A DNA stretch of 64,000 bases from an uncultured Bacilli bacterium (GCA_934098565.1 CAKOON010000004.1:62001-126000); one strand, 5' to 3'; shown: positions 9,301 to 17,777, counted from the stretch's first letter. The notes: generated by a model from the letters alone, not told the origin. A program made the numbers and translations.

Positions 9301-10185
9301 TATTAAACTAAAGATTACACCTTTGGCAAGAACGATCCCTAAATCACGACCGATAGTAAAACTCATAAATACTAGGGCAAGTAAACCAACGATTGTGGTT
9401 ATAGAACTACTAGAAATTGAGCCAAAGGAATGGTATAAAGCATTTTTCATAGCTTGTTCTTTATCTTTTTCATGCTCTTTTTCCTGAGTATATCTATTCA
9501 TTAACATGATAGAATAATCCATTGATAAAGCCATCTGTAAAATTGCACAAATTGATGTTGTGATGTTAGATACACTACTAAAGATGATATTAGTACCTTT
9601 GTTTAAGAAAACAGCAAGGCCAATAACAAATAAGAACAAGAATGGCTCGACATAACTATCACACATAATAATTAAAATAATCATAGCGCAGAAAATAGCG
9701 AGGGCAATTACAGCAATATTAAGAACAGGGGCATTACGAGTAGCAACTGCTCCTGAAGTATAAATTTCGTAGTCTTTGTAATTGTCTTTTACACTATTGT
9801 AAACGTTGGCCGCATTTTTTGAGTCGTCGGCTCCATCGACTGTAATTTCGTAAAGTGTATATTCGTCCTTATTATATTTATCAGTATCATCATAAGAAAC
9901 GGAAGATACACCGTCTAAATTTTCTAATTCTTCTTTTATTTTGTTTTTATCTTCACTACTTAAGTCTTTAAACATAACATTTAAAGCACTAGTATCAAGT
10001 TCAGGAAACTCATCGTTCATAATATCCATACCAATTCTGGTTTCCGATGTACTTGGTAGGTACTCAGTTAAATCGTAGTTAATATTAACTTTTGTTGAAA
10101 GATACAAGCAAACTGCGGATAGAATTATAAAAATAGCTAAAACATAGTTTCTTTTTTCAATAATGAAATCAGTAACTTTTCGCAT
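6355..10185 (-). CDS. MMPL/RND-family transporter with a repeat-built extracytoplasmic loop
   Basis: The chosen ATG at 10185 follows GGGAGGAAAAATT, giving 1276 residues; a longer frame to 10284 lacks a ribosome site and lies in the promoter region. Topology is the RND duplication: TM1 at about 11-32, a first outer domain, TM2-6 with SMDYSIMLMNRYTQE, TM7 near 350, a very large second outer domain, and TM8-12 with the matching GATIDYAILYTSYY. The second outer domain (about residues 415-1040) is built from about eight degenerate helical repeats of roughly 75-80 residues. Each has a TxxEFVNxI-like helix and an EIAxxLGxSKxDVDxLFxxY-like helix. MMPL proteins export lipids or other hydrophobic compounds using the proton gradient. 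A divergent TetR regulator is next door. The substrate is unknown. Confidence 0.88.
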   Translation of the reverse strand: MRKVTDFIIEKRNYVLAIFIILSAVCLYLSTKVNINYDLTEYLPSTSETRIGMDIMNDEFPELDTSALNVMFKDLSSEDKNKIKEELENLDGVSSVSYDDTDKYNKDEYTLYEITVDGADDSKNAANVYNSVKDNYKDYEIYTSGAVATRNAPVLNIAVIALAIFCAMIILIIMCDSYVEPFLFLFVIGLAVFLNKGTNIIFSSVSNITTSICAILQMALSMDYSIMLMNRYTQEKEHEKDKEQAMKNALYHSFGSISSSSITTIVGLLALVFMSFTIGRDLGIVLAKGVIFSLISIFLALPALILIFDDLIQKTQKKHFTMKLDWLGNFSFGIRHIAIFLFIVIFALSYFLKGNLQYEFTSNEQDDIAKVFKENNQIALIYPSSEEDFVGAYCRSLEGTAKIDQILCYGNTINEPLKYDELKAKFSDLGQDVNIDDYVLKLIYFNYYNKQEITMTFNDLVTFIENKVYSNAELSKEITPELRENINKLKNFTSVSALNKKRTASEIASILGVSKDQVDQLFILYNATNPSTKITLPDLANFINNYVLKNDTYKAYISNDQKVLLNQAKPFLSKNNITTKKNSNEIASMFELSKEDVDKLFMYYESLQPITEKLTINEFVNFTLDKVYANPEYKGLFTDDTIASLKLLKVLSNKEIINTKMDAEGLAKIFDLSKDDIDSILDLKNVTINGYTPAQIKELITKYKELIEEKTGIDVDEVLAKLEDYIQNHEITEEELMTIKQIATALGIPEEKVDEIITIIKNKEIYVTPYEFVNLILENKDNAILSKILDENTIQTLTLAKNIMMATNNDTKFSYTELSKLIGVDESMLKQIYTLYHVMNTKTSITPMEFAKFLLNHQNDEILQGSLDKDSLTKLNLVNTVMNSVYNNTKYNYTNMANLIGTSKDDLKLLYSLYEVQNGKNVTLSLDTFVNYLLNNVVNDSKYSPMFTDDMKTQLTTVRAIMESVKKNTKFNLTEILALINPLADNIDKSTMDLLFIYYGSENSYNDEWTLTVEEFVRYINDDILTDTRFDDFIDNDMRTKVTDAKTTISDAKELLVGKDYNRAIFNTTLDAEGDETYSFIRSVKDKMNGKNAYVIGDSPMALEMSESFDGEMNLITVLTMIFIFVVVAFTFKSILIPIILVFLIQCAVYITMDTLTFAGGSVYFIALLIVQSILMGATIDYAILYTSYYLESRKTMVIKEALINSYNKSIHTILTSASILIIVTLIVGQFASHIAAMICKTISIGTFCSMLLMLIILPSMLACTDKVIIKNKKAN

Positions 10186-10270
10186 AATTTTTCCTCCCTT
10201 TAACCCCCATTTTTCTGGGACGCACAACAAATTATATGCAAACATGTATAAATTATAAAGTACATTTTTG

Positions 10271-10283
10271 TGGATAGTGTCCA
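10271..10283. promoter_or_regulatory. Candidate operator between the MMPL and TetR genes
   Basis: TGGATAGTGTCCA is a 13-base imperfect palindrome (TGGA...TCCA arms) in the divergent intergenic region, just upstream of the TetR promoter. TetR regulators commonly bind such dyads between themselves and the pump they control. Binding here is inferred from position. Confidence 0.4.
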
Positions 10284-10298
10284 AATTTTTACAAGTGT

Positions 10299-10328
10299 TT
10301 GCATTCTGTCGTGGTTATGTGCTATAAT
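10299..10328 (+). promoter_or_regulatory. Promoter of the TetR-family gene
   Basis: -35 TTGCAT (10299-10304), an 18-base spacer, and -10 TATAAT (10323-10328) with an upstream TGC (extended -10), ending 24 bases before the chosen start codon. Confidence 0.6.
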
Positions 10329-10352
10329 TTATCTAGTTTAAAGGTGGTTAAG

Positions 10353-10946
10353 ATGAAAGTCAAGAATAAGAATCGTTCTTCAATTAAAACAAGACAAAAA
10401 ATTAGGGAAGCGTTTGCGGAACTGCTAAAAGAGAAAAATGAATTATCTAATATGAGTGTAACTGAACTCGTAAAGTTAGCAGATATAACAAGATCTACTT
10501 TTTATACTCATTATGACTCAATTTATGATGTGGCTAAAGACTTACAAGATGAAACTTTAGAATTAATTTCTATTTATGATAGGGATATTAGAAGTATTAA
10601 AGACTTAGATAAATACATTGACCGAGTTATTAGTAATTTAAAAGAAAATGAGGATATGTACAGAACCCTTCTTCGTAGTAGGGAGCCTTTGTTATTTATT
10701 GAAAAACTAAGTAATATGATTAACAAGAGACTTAGAGATTTTCATATGTTTCAAGAAGGGGATTACAATGATTTAATAGTAACTTTCTTCACTTACGGTA
10801 TTGTCAATTTGTTTGTAAGATACTTTATGGGGGATTTAAAATGTTCTTTAGATGATATTGGAGAGTTTATTAAAGAGATGATTAAAGAAATGTTAGCTAA
10901 TAAAAACATAAGTCAGATGATTAATATGGATATCAATAATATTTAA
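10353..10946 (+). CDS. TetR/AcrR-family transcriptional regulator
   Basis: The ATG at 10353 is chosen because AAGGTGG lies just ahead; an upstream in-frame ATG overlaps the promoter. The product of 197 residues has an N-terminal TetR helix-turn-helix (REAFAELLKE, then VTELVKLADITRSTFYTHY, residues about 12-60). A helical C-terminal ligand-binding domain follows. It is divergent from the MMPL transporter with about 170 bases between start codons, the usual arrangement for local repression of an efflux or lipid-export gene. The regulator class is clear; the ligand is unknown. Confidence 0.9.
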   Translation: MKVKNKNRSSIKTRQKIREAFAELLKEKNELSNMSVTELVKLADITRSTFYTHYDSIYDVAKDLQDETLELISIYDRDIRSIKDLDKYIDRVISNLKENEDMYRTLLRSREPLLFIEKLSNMINKRLRDFHMFQEGDYNDLIVTFFTYGIVNLFVRYFMGDLKCSLDDIGEFIKEMIKEMLANKNISQMINMDINNI

Positions 10947-10987
10947 ATGAATAGATAATTTATGCGTAATAGATGATGATTTAAACG

Positions 10988-11013
10988 AACGTCTGTTAAA
11001 GGGACGTTTTTTC
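10988..11013 (+). terminator. Terminator of the TetR gene
   Basis: AACGTC pairs with GACGTT across a 9-base loop, followed by a T-run. Confidence 0.75.
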
Positions 11014-11160
11014 TTTTGGAGTAAATCAGGGAAACTTTTTTATAATGAGTTTAAAAGCTTTTTAATATGCATATTTTGTGAAAAATAGCGTTGGCAAAAT
11101 GTTAAAAAAGTAAAAATAGTCGTATTTTGAATAATCAAGTTTATTTACGCAAAAAATAAA

Positions 11161-11243
11161 ACCTATATAAGTAAGGAAATAACCATTAAGACTTATTATA
11201 TTTTATGTATATAGTAGCATACAAAATGAGACTTAAAATTGCA
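11161..11243. repeat. Dispersed intergenic repeat, copy A
   Basis: This 83-base stretch matches 32061-32144 over most of its length. Shared blocks are ACCTATATAA, TAAGGAAA, AAGACTTATTAT, GTATATAGTA and AATTGCAAG. Each copy can fold with outer arms CTATATA/TATATAG and an inner TAAG/CTTA-containing arm. It lies between two convergent genes and has no reading frame. It could be a small mobile hairpin element or a structured RNA. The rest of 10946-11273 shows only the TetR terminator and AT-rich sequence. Confidence 0.6.
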
Positions 11244-11267
11244 AGAACTTTTCTATTTAAGTATAAA

Positions 11268-11296
11268 AAATACTACTGATTTTTAGTAGTATTTTT
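11268..11296 (-). terminator. Terminator overlapping the end of the coiled-coil membrane gene
   Basis: AATACTACT pairs with AGTAGTATT around a GATTTTT-type loop; the stem spans the TAG stop codon and its flank. A and T runs on both sides could serve either direction. Confidence 0.65.
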
Positions 11297-12112
11297 AGAG
11301 TTAGAACTAATCTTTTTTACTTTATTGCTCTGATGACGATAAGAATTATTAGCATTATTAGTCATTTTGTTAGATCCTGTTTTAGTAGTTTTCTTACTAG
11401 AAGAGGATTTTTTAACATTATTAGACTTAGAATTGGGATTTTTTATTTCTTTAGGTGAACTATTAAGAGTCATTTCAGCTAAGACCTTATCAGTAGCTTC
11501 TTGTAGAGCTTCGGTATCATTTTTCTTATTATAAGCATTATCTATTTCTAATTGTTTCTTTAGAATCAAATCATCAGTATCGGGTTGGAAAGCTAAGTGC
11601 ATTAGATAAGCGCCAGTGGTGATTGCAACGATAATAATTGCAAAACCTACTAAATAGCATTTTATTATTCCTTTAGGACTTTCTTTTTCTTTTAAGTTTT
11701 CTACAACTTCATTATAACTTTTCCTAAGATTATTTTTTTCTGTTAGGTTAGAGTACTTTAATTTTTCTAGCTCTTCTAGACGACTATTGATAGAATTTAT
11801 TTTTTGTTCTAGTTCCAAGTACTTAGCAGAGTTATTTGAAGTTTTTGGCAATGCGGCTAGTTCGTTTTGCAACAGCTGCTTTTCGATTTTTAAGTTATCT
11901 ATTTCTTTGGCGTAGCTATCATATTCAGCGTCGTTAGAAGACATTTTGGCTTCTAAGGCAATTTTATCATTAGAAGTATATTTATTCAAATTAACAAGAT
12001 ATTTATTTAGATTAAAAATTATTGTTCCGATGCCTATGATTAAACCGATAATAACCGTCATTATCCCCGCCACTAAAAGGGATTTATTATAAGGATTATT
12101 TGTACTTTGCAT
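11273..12112 (-). CDS. Membrane protein with coiled coil and Lys/Ser/Asn-rich tail
   Basis: This 279-residue protein has TM1 at about 12-34, a long charged coiled coil at about 50-145 (repeated L/I-E-K heptads), and TM2 at about 152-172. The tail of about 100 residues is rich in Lys, Ser and Asn. If both helices cross the membrane, the coiled coil lies on one face and both termini on the other. I recognise no named domain. Orientation and lack of motifs suggest a structural or scaffold role, which is not proven. Confidence 0.65.
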   Translation of the reverse strand: MQSTNNPYNKSLLVAGIMTVIIGLIIGIGTIIFNLNKYLVNLNKYTSNDKIALEAKMSSNDAEYDSYAKEIDNLKIEKQLLQNELAALPKTSNNSAKYLELEQKINSINSRLEELEKLKYSNLTEKNNLRKSYNEVVENLKEKESPKGIIKCYLVGFAIIIVAITTGAYLMHLAFQPDTDDLILKKQLEIDNAYNKKNDTEALQEATDKVLAEMTLNSSPKEIKNPNSKSNNVKKSSSSKKTTKTGSNKMTNNANNSYRHQSNKVKKISSNSKNTTKNQ

Positions 12113-12252
12113 ATATAACCTCTTTATATTCTCATATCTATATCATAACACAGGTAGTTAGGTAATGCAAAAGATTTTATAAGTTTAAAAAAGATGATAA
12201 TTAATCTTTGGATTTTTTTATAAATATGATATATATAATATAGGTGATAGTA

Positions 12253-13425
12253 GTGAATAAATTGAGAAAAGTCTTATTACTAGGAATTTTAATGATATGC
12301 TGTTTTAGCGGTTGTGGAAAGATGAAGGCAATAGTAGAAGTAAAGAATAATTTAGAATATCCGGTGTATTCTAAGATTAATTTGGGTAGCCTTATTAATA
12401 TTAATGATGGTTTTATTAGTCAAGATGAAGAGGTCTTATTAGACAAAGTAGGGGAAAATAAGTTTGTAATTAACTATCAAGATTATAAAAAACATAAAGG
12501 AAGTATCGAAGTAAATGTGGAGGCTTACGATAATGAAGTACCTTTTCTTAGCATGAGTAGTAATGTTTATAAAGTTATAAATAGTGATTTTGACTTATGT
12601 AATAATGCTTTTTATGCAGATAATTACGATAGAGATTTAGAGTGTCTTATTGATGGCGAGTATAATAAAAGCGAAGTAGGGGATTACAAATTAAAACTGA
12701 TAGTTAAGGATCAAAGTGGAAACGAAAGTAGTCAAAATTTTACATTACACATGATTGAAAAGTTTAATAACATTAACAATAATTCGGCAACACCAGAAGG
12801 ATACAGTATCGAGAAAGCAATAACAAATTACAAAAATGATAAAACGATGATAGGAATTGATGTGTCAAGTTTTCAAGGAGAGATTGACTGGCAAAAAGTT
12901 AAAGAGGCTGGAGTAGAATTTGCCATTATAAGAGTAGGATTTGGTTATACAGTCAACATGGAATTGGTGTTGGATAAATATTTTCAAGAAAATTTAAAAG
13001 GAGCTAAAGATAATAGTATTCAAGTAGGCGTTTATTTCTATAGCTATGCTAATGAAATTGAAGAAGTTGAGAAACAAGCGCAGTTTATTGTGGATAACCT
13101 TAATGGTGAAGAATTGGATTTAGGCGTTACTTTTGACTGGGAGAATTGGGGAAGCTTTAAAGATTATCACGTTAATCTTTATGATTTAGATAATATGTAT
13201 AATAGTTTTAAAAAAGTTTTAGAAGATAATGGTTATAAGACCATGTTATATGGCAGTAAATTTTACTTGAATAATATTTGGAAAACCGAAGATAAGGGTA
13301 TCTGGCTTGCGCATTACACAAGTAAAACTAATTATGATAAAGATTATGTTATGTGGCAATTTAGTGATGTTGGAGTAGTTGAGGGAATTAATGGTTTTGT
13401 TGATTTAGACGTCTTATATAAATAA
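12253..13425 (+). CDS. Lipoprotein with GH25 lysozyme domain
   Basis: GTG at 12253 is chosen because AGGTGA lies 5 bases ahead. The product (390 residues) starts with a lipoprotein signal peptide ending in a CFSGC-type lipobox. Residues about 25-165 are beta-rich and Ig-like, with a cadherin/HYR-like ending (YKLKLIVKDQSGNES). The C-terminal GH25 domain begins at MIGIDVSSFQGEIDW (about residue 200). Its catalytic acidic residues lie in the GIDVSSFQG strand and in VTFDWENWG, and the family's GVYFYSYA strand is present. GH25 enzymes cleave the MurNAc-GlcNAc bond of peptidoglycan. It is a probable membrane-tethered autolysin, transcribed against its minus-strand neighbours. Confidence 0.88.
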   Translation: MNKLRKVLLLGILMICCFSGCGKMKAIVEVKNNLEYPVYSKINLGSLININDGFISQDEEVLLDKVGENKFVINYQDYKKHKGSIEVNVEAYDNEVPFLSMSSNVYKVINSDFDLCNNAFYADNYDRDLECLIDGEYNKSEVGDYKLKLIVKDQSGNESSQNFTLHMIEKFNNINNNSATPEGYSIEKAITNYKNDKTMIGIDVSSFQGEIDWQKVKEAGVEFAIIRVGFGYTVNMELVLDKYFQENLKGAKDNSIQVGVYFYSYANEIEEVEKQAQFIVDNLNGEELDLGVTFDWENWGSFKDYHVNLYDLDNMYNSFKKVLEDNGYKTMLYGSKFYLNNIWKTEDKGIWLAHYTSKTNYDKDYVMWQFSDVGVVEGINGFVDLDVLYK

Positions 13426-13574
13426 TTGTTATGGCTCGAAAGTTAATAACTTAATTGGGCGATTTTAGAAAACTAAAATTTTTCTTACCAAGTGTTTATA
13501 GAGATTTGAGAGATTTTTAGTCATTAAAATTTGCGTATTATAAATTGTTTTATTGATATTTTATCATATATAAA

Positions 13575-13603
13575 AAAGAACTCTTTTTAAGCCTGAGTTC
13601 CTT
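13575..13603 (-). terminator. Terminator downstream of htrA
   Basis: GGAACTC and GAGTTC arms flank a 10-base loop, with a T-run on the minus strand, just before the htrA stop. The rest of the 13425-13610 gap shows nothing else. Confidence 0.75.
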
Positions 13604-13609
13604 TATTTA

Positions 13610-14725
13610 TTATTTTTTTAGAGTTATTTTTAAATCTTTTTCAAAACCATTACGGTTTACTTTAATTGTTACAGTATCACCAACGTTATGACGATATAAT
13701 TCATATTTTAATTCGGCTGAACTTGATACTTTAACATTATCAAATTCTAAGATAATATCTTGAGATTTTAAACCAGCGTCATCAGCAGATGAGCCACTTT
13801 CTACTTCATAGACAACAACACCACTTGAAACATTATCAGGAATATTCATACGATAATAAGTTTCAGCAACTGATAGCTCAATCATACTTATACCAAGTCT
13901 TGGTCTAGTAATATCATCACCGTTAATAATCTTAGTAGCAAAGTCGATAGCGTCTTCAATTGGAATAGCAAAACCCATGCCCTCAACTCCACTTGATACT
14001 AATTTCATATTAGTTACCCCAATAACTTGACCGTTACTATTGCATAAAGGTCCACCAGAATTACCACTATTGATAGCGGCATCGGTTTGTAGAACCCGCA
14101 TAATGTAATCACTTGAGGTACTATTAGTAGTAGAAACAGCAACCATTCTATCTTTACCAGAAAGAATTCCTCTTGTTACGGTCCAAGAATATGTTGAACT
14201 ATCCAACGGAGCTCCAACAGCAAAGGTAGTATCACCAACCCGACCATCAGTACTTGAGCCAATCTCAGCAACCTTTAAATCGCTAGATGAAGTAAATGAT
14301 AAAACAGCAATGTCAGCATATTTATCACCGCCAACGACTTCAACTTCGGTATTAGCGTTGTCAGTTAAAACAATTTTAACTTTAGATGAGTTTTCAATTA
14401 CGTGATAGTTAGTCATTACATAATATTTATTACCCTCTTTTTTAAAGATAAAACCGGTTCCGGTAGCTTGTAATTTATTACTTCGGTAGTTTTCAACAAC
14501 TGCAACTGAGTCATAGACTTTTTCAACTGCGTCAGCAATACCATTTTCATTAACGGTTACTTCTTTTTCTAACTTGTTAACAATGGTTGTACCTGGATTT
14601 AATTTAATAATTCCATACATGCCAGCCGCTCCGATGCAAACTAAGACAAGAGCAAGCAATATTTTATTCCAAATGTTGCTTTTTTCACCGACGACTTTAG
14701 CATTAACAACTCTTTTTTCGTTCAT
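13610..14725 (-). CDS. htrA: HtrA/DegP-like membrane-anchored serine protease
   Basis: This 371-residue protein has one N-terminal membrane helix (about 22-41), a trypsin-like domain and a C-terminal PDZ domain. The catalytic triad is visible as His in MTNYHVIE, Asp in YADIAVLSF and Ser in NSGNSGGPL. The PDZ region covers about 275-371 (GVVVYEVESGSSADDAGLK). HtrA proteases degrade misfolded proteins at the outer face of the membrane in surface quality control. Its ATG overlaps the stop of the upstream Abi gene as TAATG, so translation of the two is coupled. Confidence 0.93.
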   Translation of the reverse strand: MNEKRVVNAKVVGEKSNIWNKILLALVLVCIGAAGMYGIIKLNPGTTIVNKLEKEVTVNENGIADAVEKVYDSVAVVENYRSNKLQATGTGFIFKKEGNKYYVMTNYHVIENSSKVKIVLTDNANTEVEVVGGDKYADIAVLSFTSSSDLKVAEIGSSTDGRVGDTTFAVGAPLDSSTYSWTVTRGILSGKDRMVAVSTTNSTSSDYIMRVLQTDAAINSGNSGGPLCNSNGQVIGVTNMKLVSSGVEGMGFAIPIEDAIDFATKIINGDDITRPRLGISMIELSVAETYYRMNIPDNVSSGVVVYEVESGSSADDAGLKSQDIILEFDNVKVSSSAELKYELYRHNVGDTVTIKVNRNGFEKDLKITLKK

Positions 14726-15666
14726 TATATATCCATCCTTACTATTTCTTTATAATTTTTTGGAAAACCGATAGCATCCATCACTTTATCTATTTTAATA
14801 TGTTGTAATTTTCCCTCTAAAATATCTAGCTCATATGATATTTCATTTACTAATAATCTAAAATCTTCATTTCTTAGTATTTGTCTTAAAATTATAATTA
14901 ATGCAAATAAATCATCTTTTCCGTAAATATATTCACCATTCATCTTAGGAATAACTAAGTGATAATGATATTTATTATCTTCAATAACTCTTTGAGAGTG
15001 ATGATTAAACAAAATATCTTCATGAGCACAGAGATTACGATAATTAGACATTATTGGAAAGTATTGACACAAATCTTCAGGAGACAAATTATAAATTGAA
15101 GCAATATCTTTTTGGTCTTCTGGTTTCAGTATACTAAATAATTCTGAGACAATGCCAAAAGATAATACTTTTACCACAATCCACAAAGGAACATAACCAT
15201 AATTTGTCATATAGTGTTGGGTGGCGGCGTGTTGACCACCATTAACTCTAATCTGACGTTGCATTTTCTTTAATAAATCATTTACTTGTTTTTTCTTAGA
15301 TGGATCAGTATTAAAGTTTTTAGGATTTAAATAACTTTTTTCTTTAATCCCATATTTCTTTGATAATTGATAAGACACAATACTTTTGGCATTGTTTTCT
15401 ACTATTAGGATATTTTTAAAGATAATGTTACGAATTTGTCTGTCAAAATTAAACATGGCATAAAGTTCTCGAAAGTTAGTCCCGGTAATGAAGGTTCTGT
15501 CTCTTTCACTTTTTATAAACAAATGACGATATCCCATTAAAAAGAAGTAATTTTCACGTAGGAGGACGTCTTTAGCATAGTCAATATCATCTATAACTAA
15601 GCCCTTTTCTTTTAAGATATCAATTTGTTCGTCTATAGTTTTAAATGTCTTTTGTCTGGACGCCAT
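14725..15666 (-). CDS. Abi_2 (AbiD/AbiF-like) HEPN-domain protein
   Basis: The ATG at 15666 is preferred (AGGTGA 5 bases ahead); an in-frame GTG at 15675 overlaps that site. The 313-residue product has the Abi_2 organisation: N-terminal DEQIDILKEKGL, a LRENYFFLMGYRHLF block, then NFDRQIRNIIFKNILIVE. It also carries the HEPN ribonuclease motif RNxxxH as YRNLCAHED. Abi_2 proteins were first described as lactococcal phage abortive-infection factors, and many homologues are chromosomal with unknown roles. Coupling to htrA is unusual for a pure defence gene and may mean a stress or quality-control role; that is inference. Confidence 0.87.
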   Translation of the reverse strand: MASRQKTFKTIDEQIDILKEKGLVIDDIDYAKDVLLRENYFFLMGYRHLFIKSERDRTFITGTNFRELYAMFNFDRQIRNIIFKNILIVENNAKSIVSYQLSKKYGIKEKSYLNPKNFNTDPSKKKQVNDLLKKMQRQIRVNGGQHAATQHYMTNYGYVPLWIVVKVLSFGIVSELFSILKPEDQKDIASIYNLSPEDLCQYFPIMSNYRNLCAHEDILFNHHSQRVIEDNKYHYHLVIPKMNGEYIYGKDDLFALIIILRQILRNEDFRLLVNEISYELDILEGKLQHIKIDKVMDAIGFPKNYKEIVRMDI

Positions 15667-15753
15667 ACAATTCACCTATTATTAAATTATATCACACCTG
15701 ACAGTCAAATGATATCTAAATTAAGTGGTATTTTTGTAATTAATTTGTGAAGT

Positions 15754-16383
15754 TTAAGTGAAATACATGATTAATCCCTTGGTTAAACTTTTAGCTATTT
15801 CTTTTTGATAGGCCGGTGTAATTAATTTTTCTCTTTCTTTTTTATTGGAGATAAAGCCACATTCGACAAGAACTCCAGGAATTTTTAAGTGGCGATACAT
15901 ATAAATATTAGGCATTGGTTTGATACTCCGGGGATAACTTATGGTATTAAATTCAGTCTGTAATGTTTCGGCTATTTTTTTGTTTTCTTCACCGTAATAA
16001 AAGATTTGGCCACCATAATAACTAGAATCTTCTAAGTAATTAATATGAATAGAAAGATAGACATCAGCTTTGGATTTATTTATTAAGTCAATTCGGTTAT
16101 CAAAATCACTTTTTTTACGTCTAGTGGCATTAGGACTGGCTAAATCATAATCGCCTTCACGAGTTAAGATAACACTAGCGCCGTTACGTGATAATTCTTT
16201 TTCTAGTTCTAAGCCTATTGCAAGGTTTAGGTCTTTCTCTAGAATATTTTGATAGCTAGCACCAGGGTCATCGCCACCATGACCAATGTCTAAAATAATG
16301 ATTTTACCAGTTAGAGGTAGTGAGGCTCTAACGCAGGTTAAAGATAATAAAAAACATAAACTTAATATAAATAACTTTTTCAT
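15754..16383 (-). CDS. cwlD: CwlD-like N-acetylmuramoyl-L-alanine amidase
   Basis: This 209-residue protein has an N-terminal signal or anchor peptide followed by one Amidase_3 domain. Zinc ligands and catalytic residues are in ILDIGHGGDDPGA (His), NILEKDLN (Glu), LSIHINYLED (His) and GVLVECGFISN (Glu). The block TREGDYDLA followed by RRKKSDFDNRI is characteristic of CwlD, which in spore formers removes stem peptides to make muramic delta-lactam in the cortex. The other sporulation genes in the window support that role. A vegetative wall amidase is the alternative. Confidence 0.82.
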   Translation of the reverse strand: MKKLFILSLCFLLSLTCVRASLPLTGKIIILDIGHGGDDPGASYQNILEKDLNLAIGLELEKELSRNGASVILTREGDYDLASPNATRRKKSDFDNRIDLINKSKADVYLSIHINYLEDSSYYGGQIFYYGEENKKIAETLQTEFNTISYPRSIKPMPNIYMYRHLKIPGVLVECGFISNKKEREKLITPAYQKEIAKSLTKGLIMYFT

Positions 16384-16489
16384 ATTAAAATTTATGTTTC
16401 TTAAGACTTTATTAGAATTATATATTCTTCTAGTAGTGGGGCTTTATTAAAATCTTTGACTTCTTAATATTATAGTAGTTATATAATTT

Positions 16490-17161
16490 CTATTTACACA
16501 TACTTTCTTTTAAAGTTAGACCATAATCGCCAATATATATATCTTTTACTCCTTTTAGAGTATTGCAAGCTACAATAGTTATATCTTTATCTTTATTCTT
16601 GTAGATTGTAGTACCTCCATCCTTAATTTCTTCTTTTTTGAAATTATTTGTTATATCTTTTAGACTATTATCAACAGACTGATTGACATTACTTAAGTAA
16701 TATTTAAGTGTCATTTTATTTTTATTATCAATGACATACATATCATCAAGATTTTCTTCTAAATAGATAGTTCTATCTTCAATATCTAAGTATTTATTGA
16801 ATTCAATATTACCACAAGTTACATCAAAAGATTTTTCTATATCTACAACTAACTCATAAGTGTAGTTCTTCTTACCTTGTTCAAATTTAACATATTTAGA
16901 ATCAATATTTGCTGTTGATAAAAATTCTTCTTGTCTTTCTTCACTGTTATCGATTAATTCTACTACTATGACATTATTTTTCTCATCTAGGTAGTAAAGA
17001 CTTAGATTGGATCTATCTACTTTATTACTTCCAAAGTAATTTTGAACTGCTTTATAAGTATCTTCTAGAGTTGTTGGTTTAGAAGTCAATTTGCTATCAC
17101 AAGCGGTGGTTATTAATGTTATTGCAAGACACAGTATCCCAAGCAAAAAATTATTTTTCAT
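16490..17161 (-). CDS. Putative lipoprotein of unknown function
   Basis: The 223-residue product begins with a lipoprotein signal peptide whose lipobox (ITTAC) places the lipidated Cys near residue 21. The mature part has no recognisable domain. It contains three further Cys residues (VTCGNIE, VACNTLK and the C-terminal SMCK), which could form a disulfide outside the cell. It lies upstream of the cwlD-like gene in the same direction with about 107 bases between. No function can be given. Confidence 0.65.
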   Translation of the reverse strand: MKNNFLLGILCLAITLITTACDSKLTSKPTTLEDTYKAVQNYFGSNKVDRSNLSLYYLDEKNNVIVVELIDNSEERQEEFLSTANIDSKYVKFEQGKKNYTYELVVDIEKSFDVTCGNIEFNKYLDIEDRTIYLEENLDDMYVIDNKNKMTLKYYLSNVNQSVDNSLKDITNNFKKEEIKDGGTTIYKNKDKDITIVACNTLKGVKDIYIGDYGLTLKESMCK

Positions 17162-17295
17162 ATCTTTTTCCTTTCTATAACTAGAATACCATATTTTTAT
17201 TGGAAAAAGGCAAAAATTTTCCCTTGAATTCTCCCTGTATTACTTACTTGATGCCTACCTGTTGCCTACGTATCAATTTAAATAGTTTAAAAAAG

Positions 17296-17328
17296 CAAAA
17301 AACCCCATAAACGCTTAAGTTTATGAGG
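17296..17328 (-). terminator. Terminator of rplM-rpsI
   Basis: CCTCATAAAC pairs with GTTTATGGGG (10 bp, 6-base loop), followed by T6 on the minus strand, right after rpsI. Confidence 0.88.
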
Positions 17329-17346
17329 ATTGAAACTTTTAATATA

Positions 17347-17766
17347 TTATCTCTTAGAAAATTGTGGAGCACGACGGGCTTTTTTAAGTCCGTATTTCTT
17401 ACGTTCTTTAACTCTTGGGTCTCTAGTAACAAAACCTGCTTTTTTAAGAATCTTACGATAAGAATCTTCTCTTGTTTGATCAGCATTAGCATCAAATTCA
17501 ATTAATGCTCTTGTGATAGCATGACGAATAGCGCCAGCTTGTCCTGAGAAGCCACCACCTTTAACAGTTACTTCGATATCGAATTTTTCTTCATTACCAG
17601 TAGCAACAAGTGGTTGTTTAATATCCATAACTAAAGTTGCATAAGGCATATATTCATCAACAAGTACACCATTAACAACGATTTTACCTTTTCCTAATGT
17701 TAATCTTGCTTGAGCACTTGATCTTTTTCTACGACCAGTACCAGTCCATACTTTTTTATCTGTCAT
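17347..17766 (-). CDS. rpsI: 30S ribosomal protein S9
   Basis: The 139-residue length and the order WTGTGRRKRSSAQARL, then the central GGGFSGQAGAIRHAI, are diagnostic. The C-terminal tail ends in SKR, as in S9 proteins, whose tail contacts P-site tRNA. It follows rplM by 11 bases, the classic L13-S9 operon. No truncation or odd feature. Confidence 0.97.
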   Translation of the reverse strand: MTDKKVWTGTGRRKRSSAQARLTLGKGKIVVNGVLVDEYMPYATLVMDIKQPLVATGNEEKFDIEVTVKGGGFSGQAGAIRHAITRALIEFDANADQTREDSYRKILKKAGFVTRDPRVKERKKYGLKKARRAPQFSKR

Positions 17767-17777
17767 ATATTATCCTC

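Noticed and set aside
17244..17501. Minus-strand reading frame across the rpsI end
   Set aside because: It lies in another frame of rpsI and its terminator, with no ribosome site or recognisable product.
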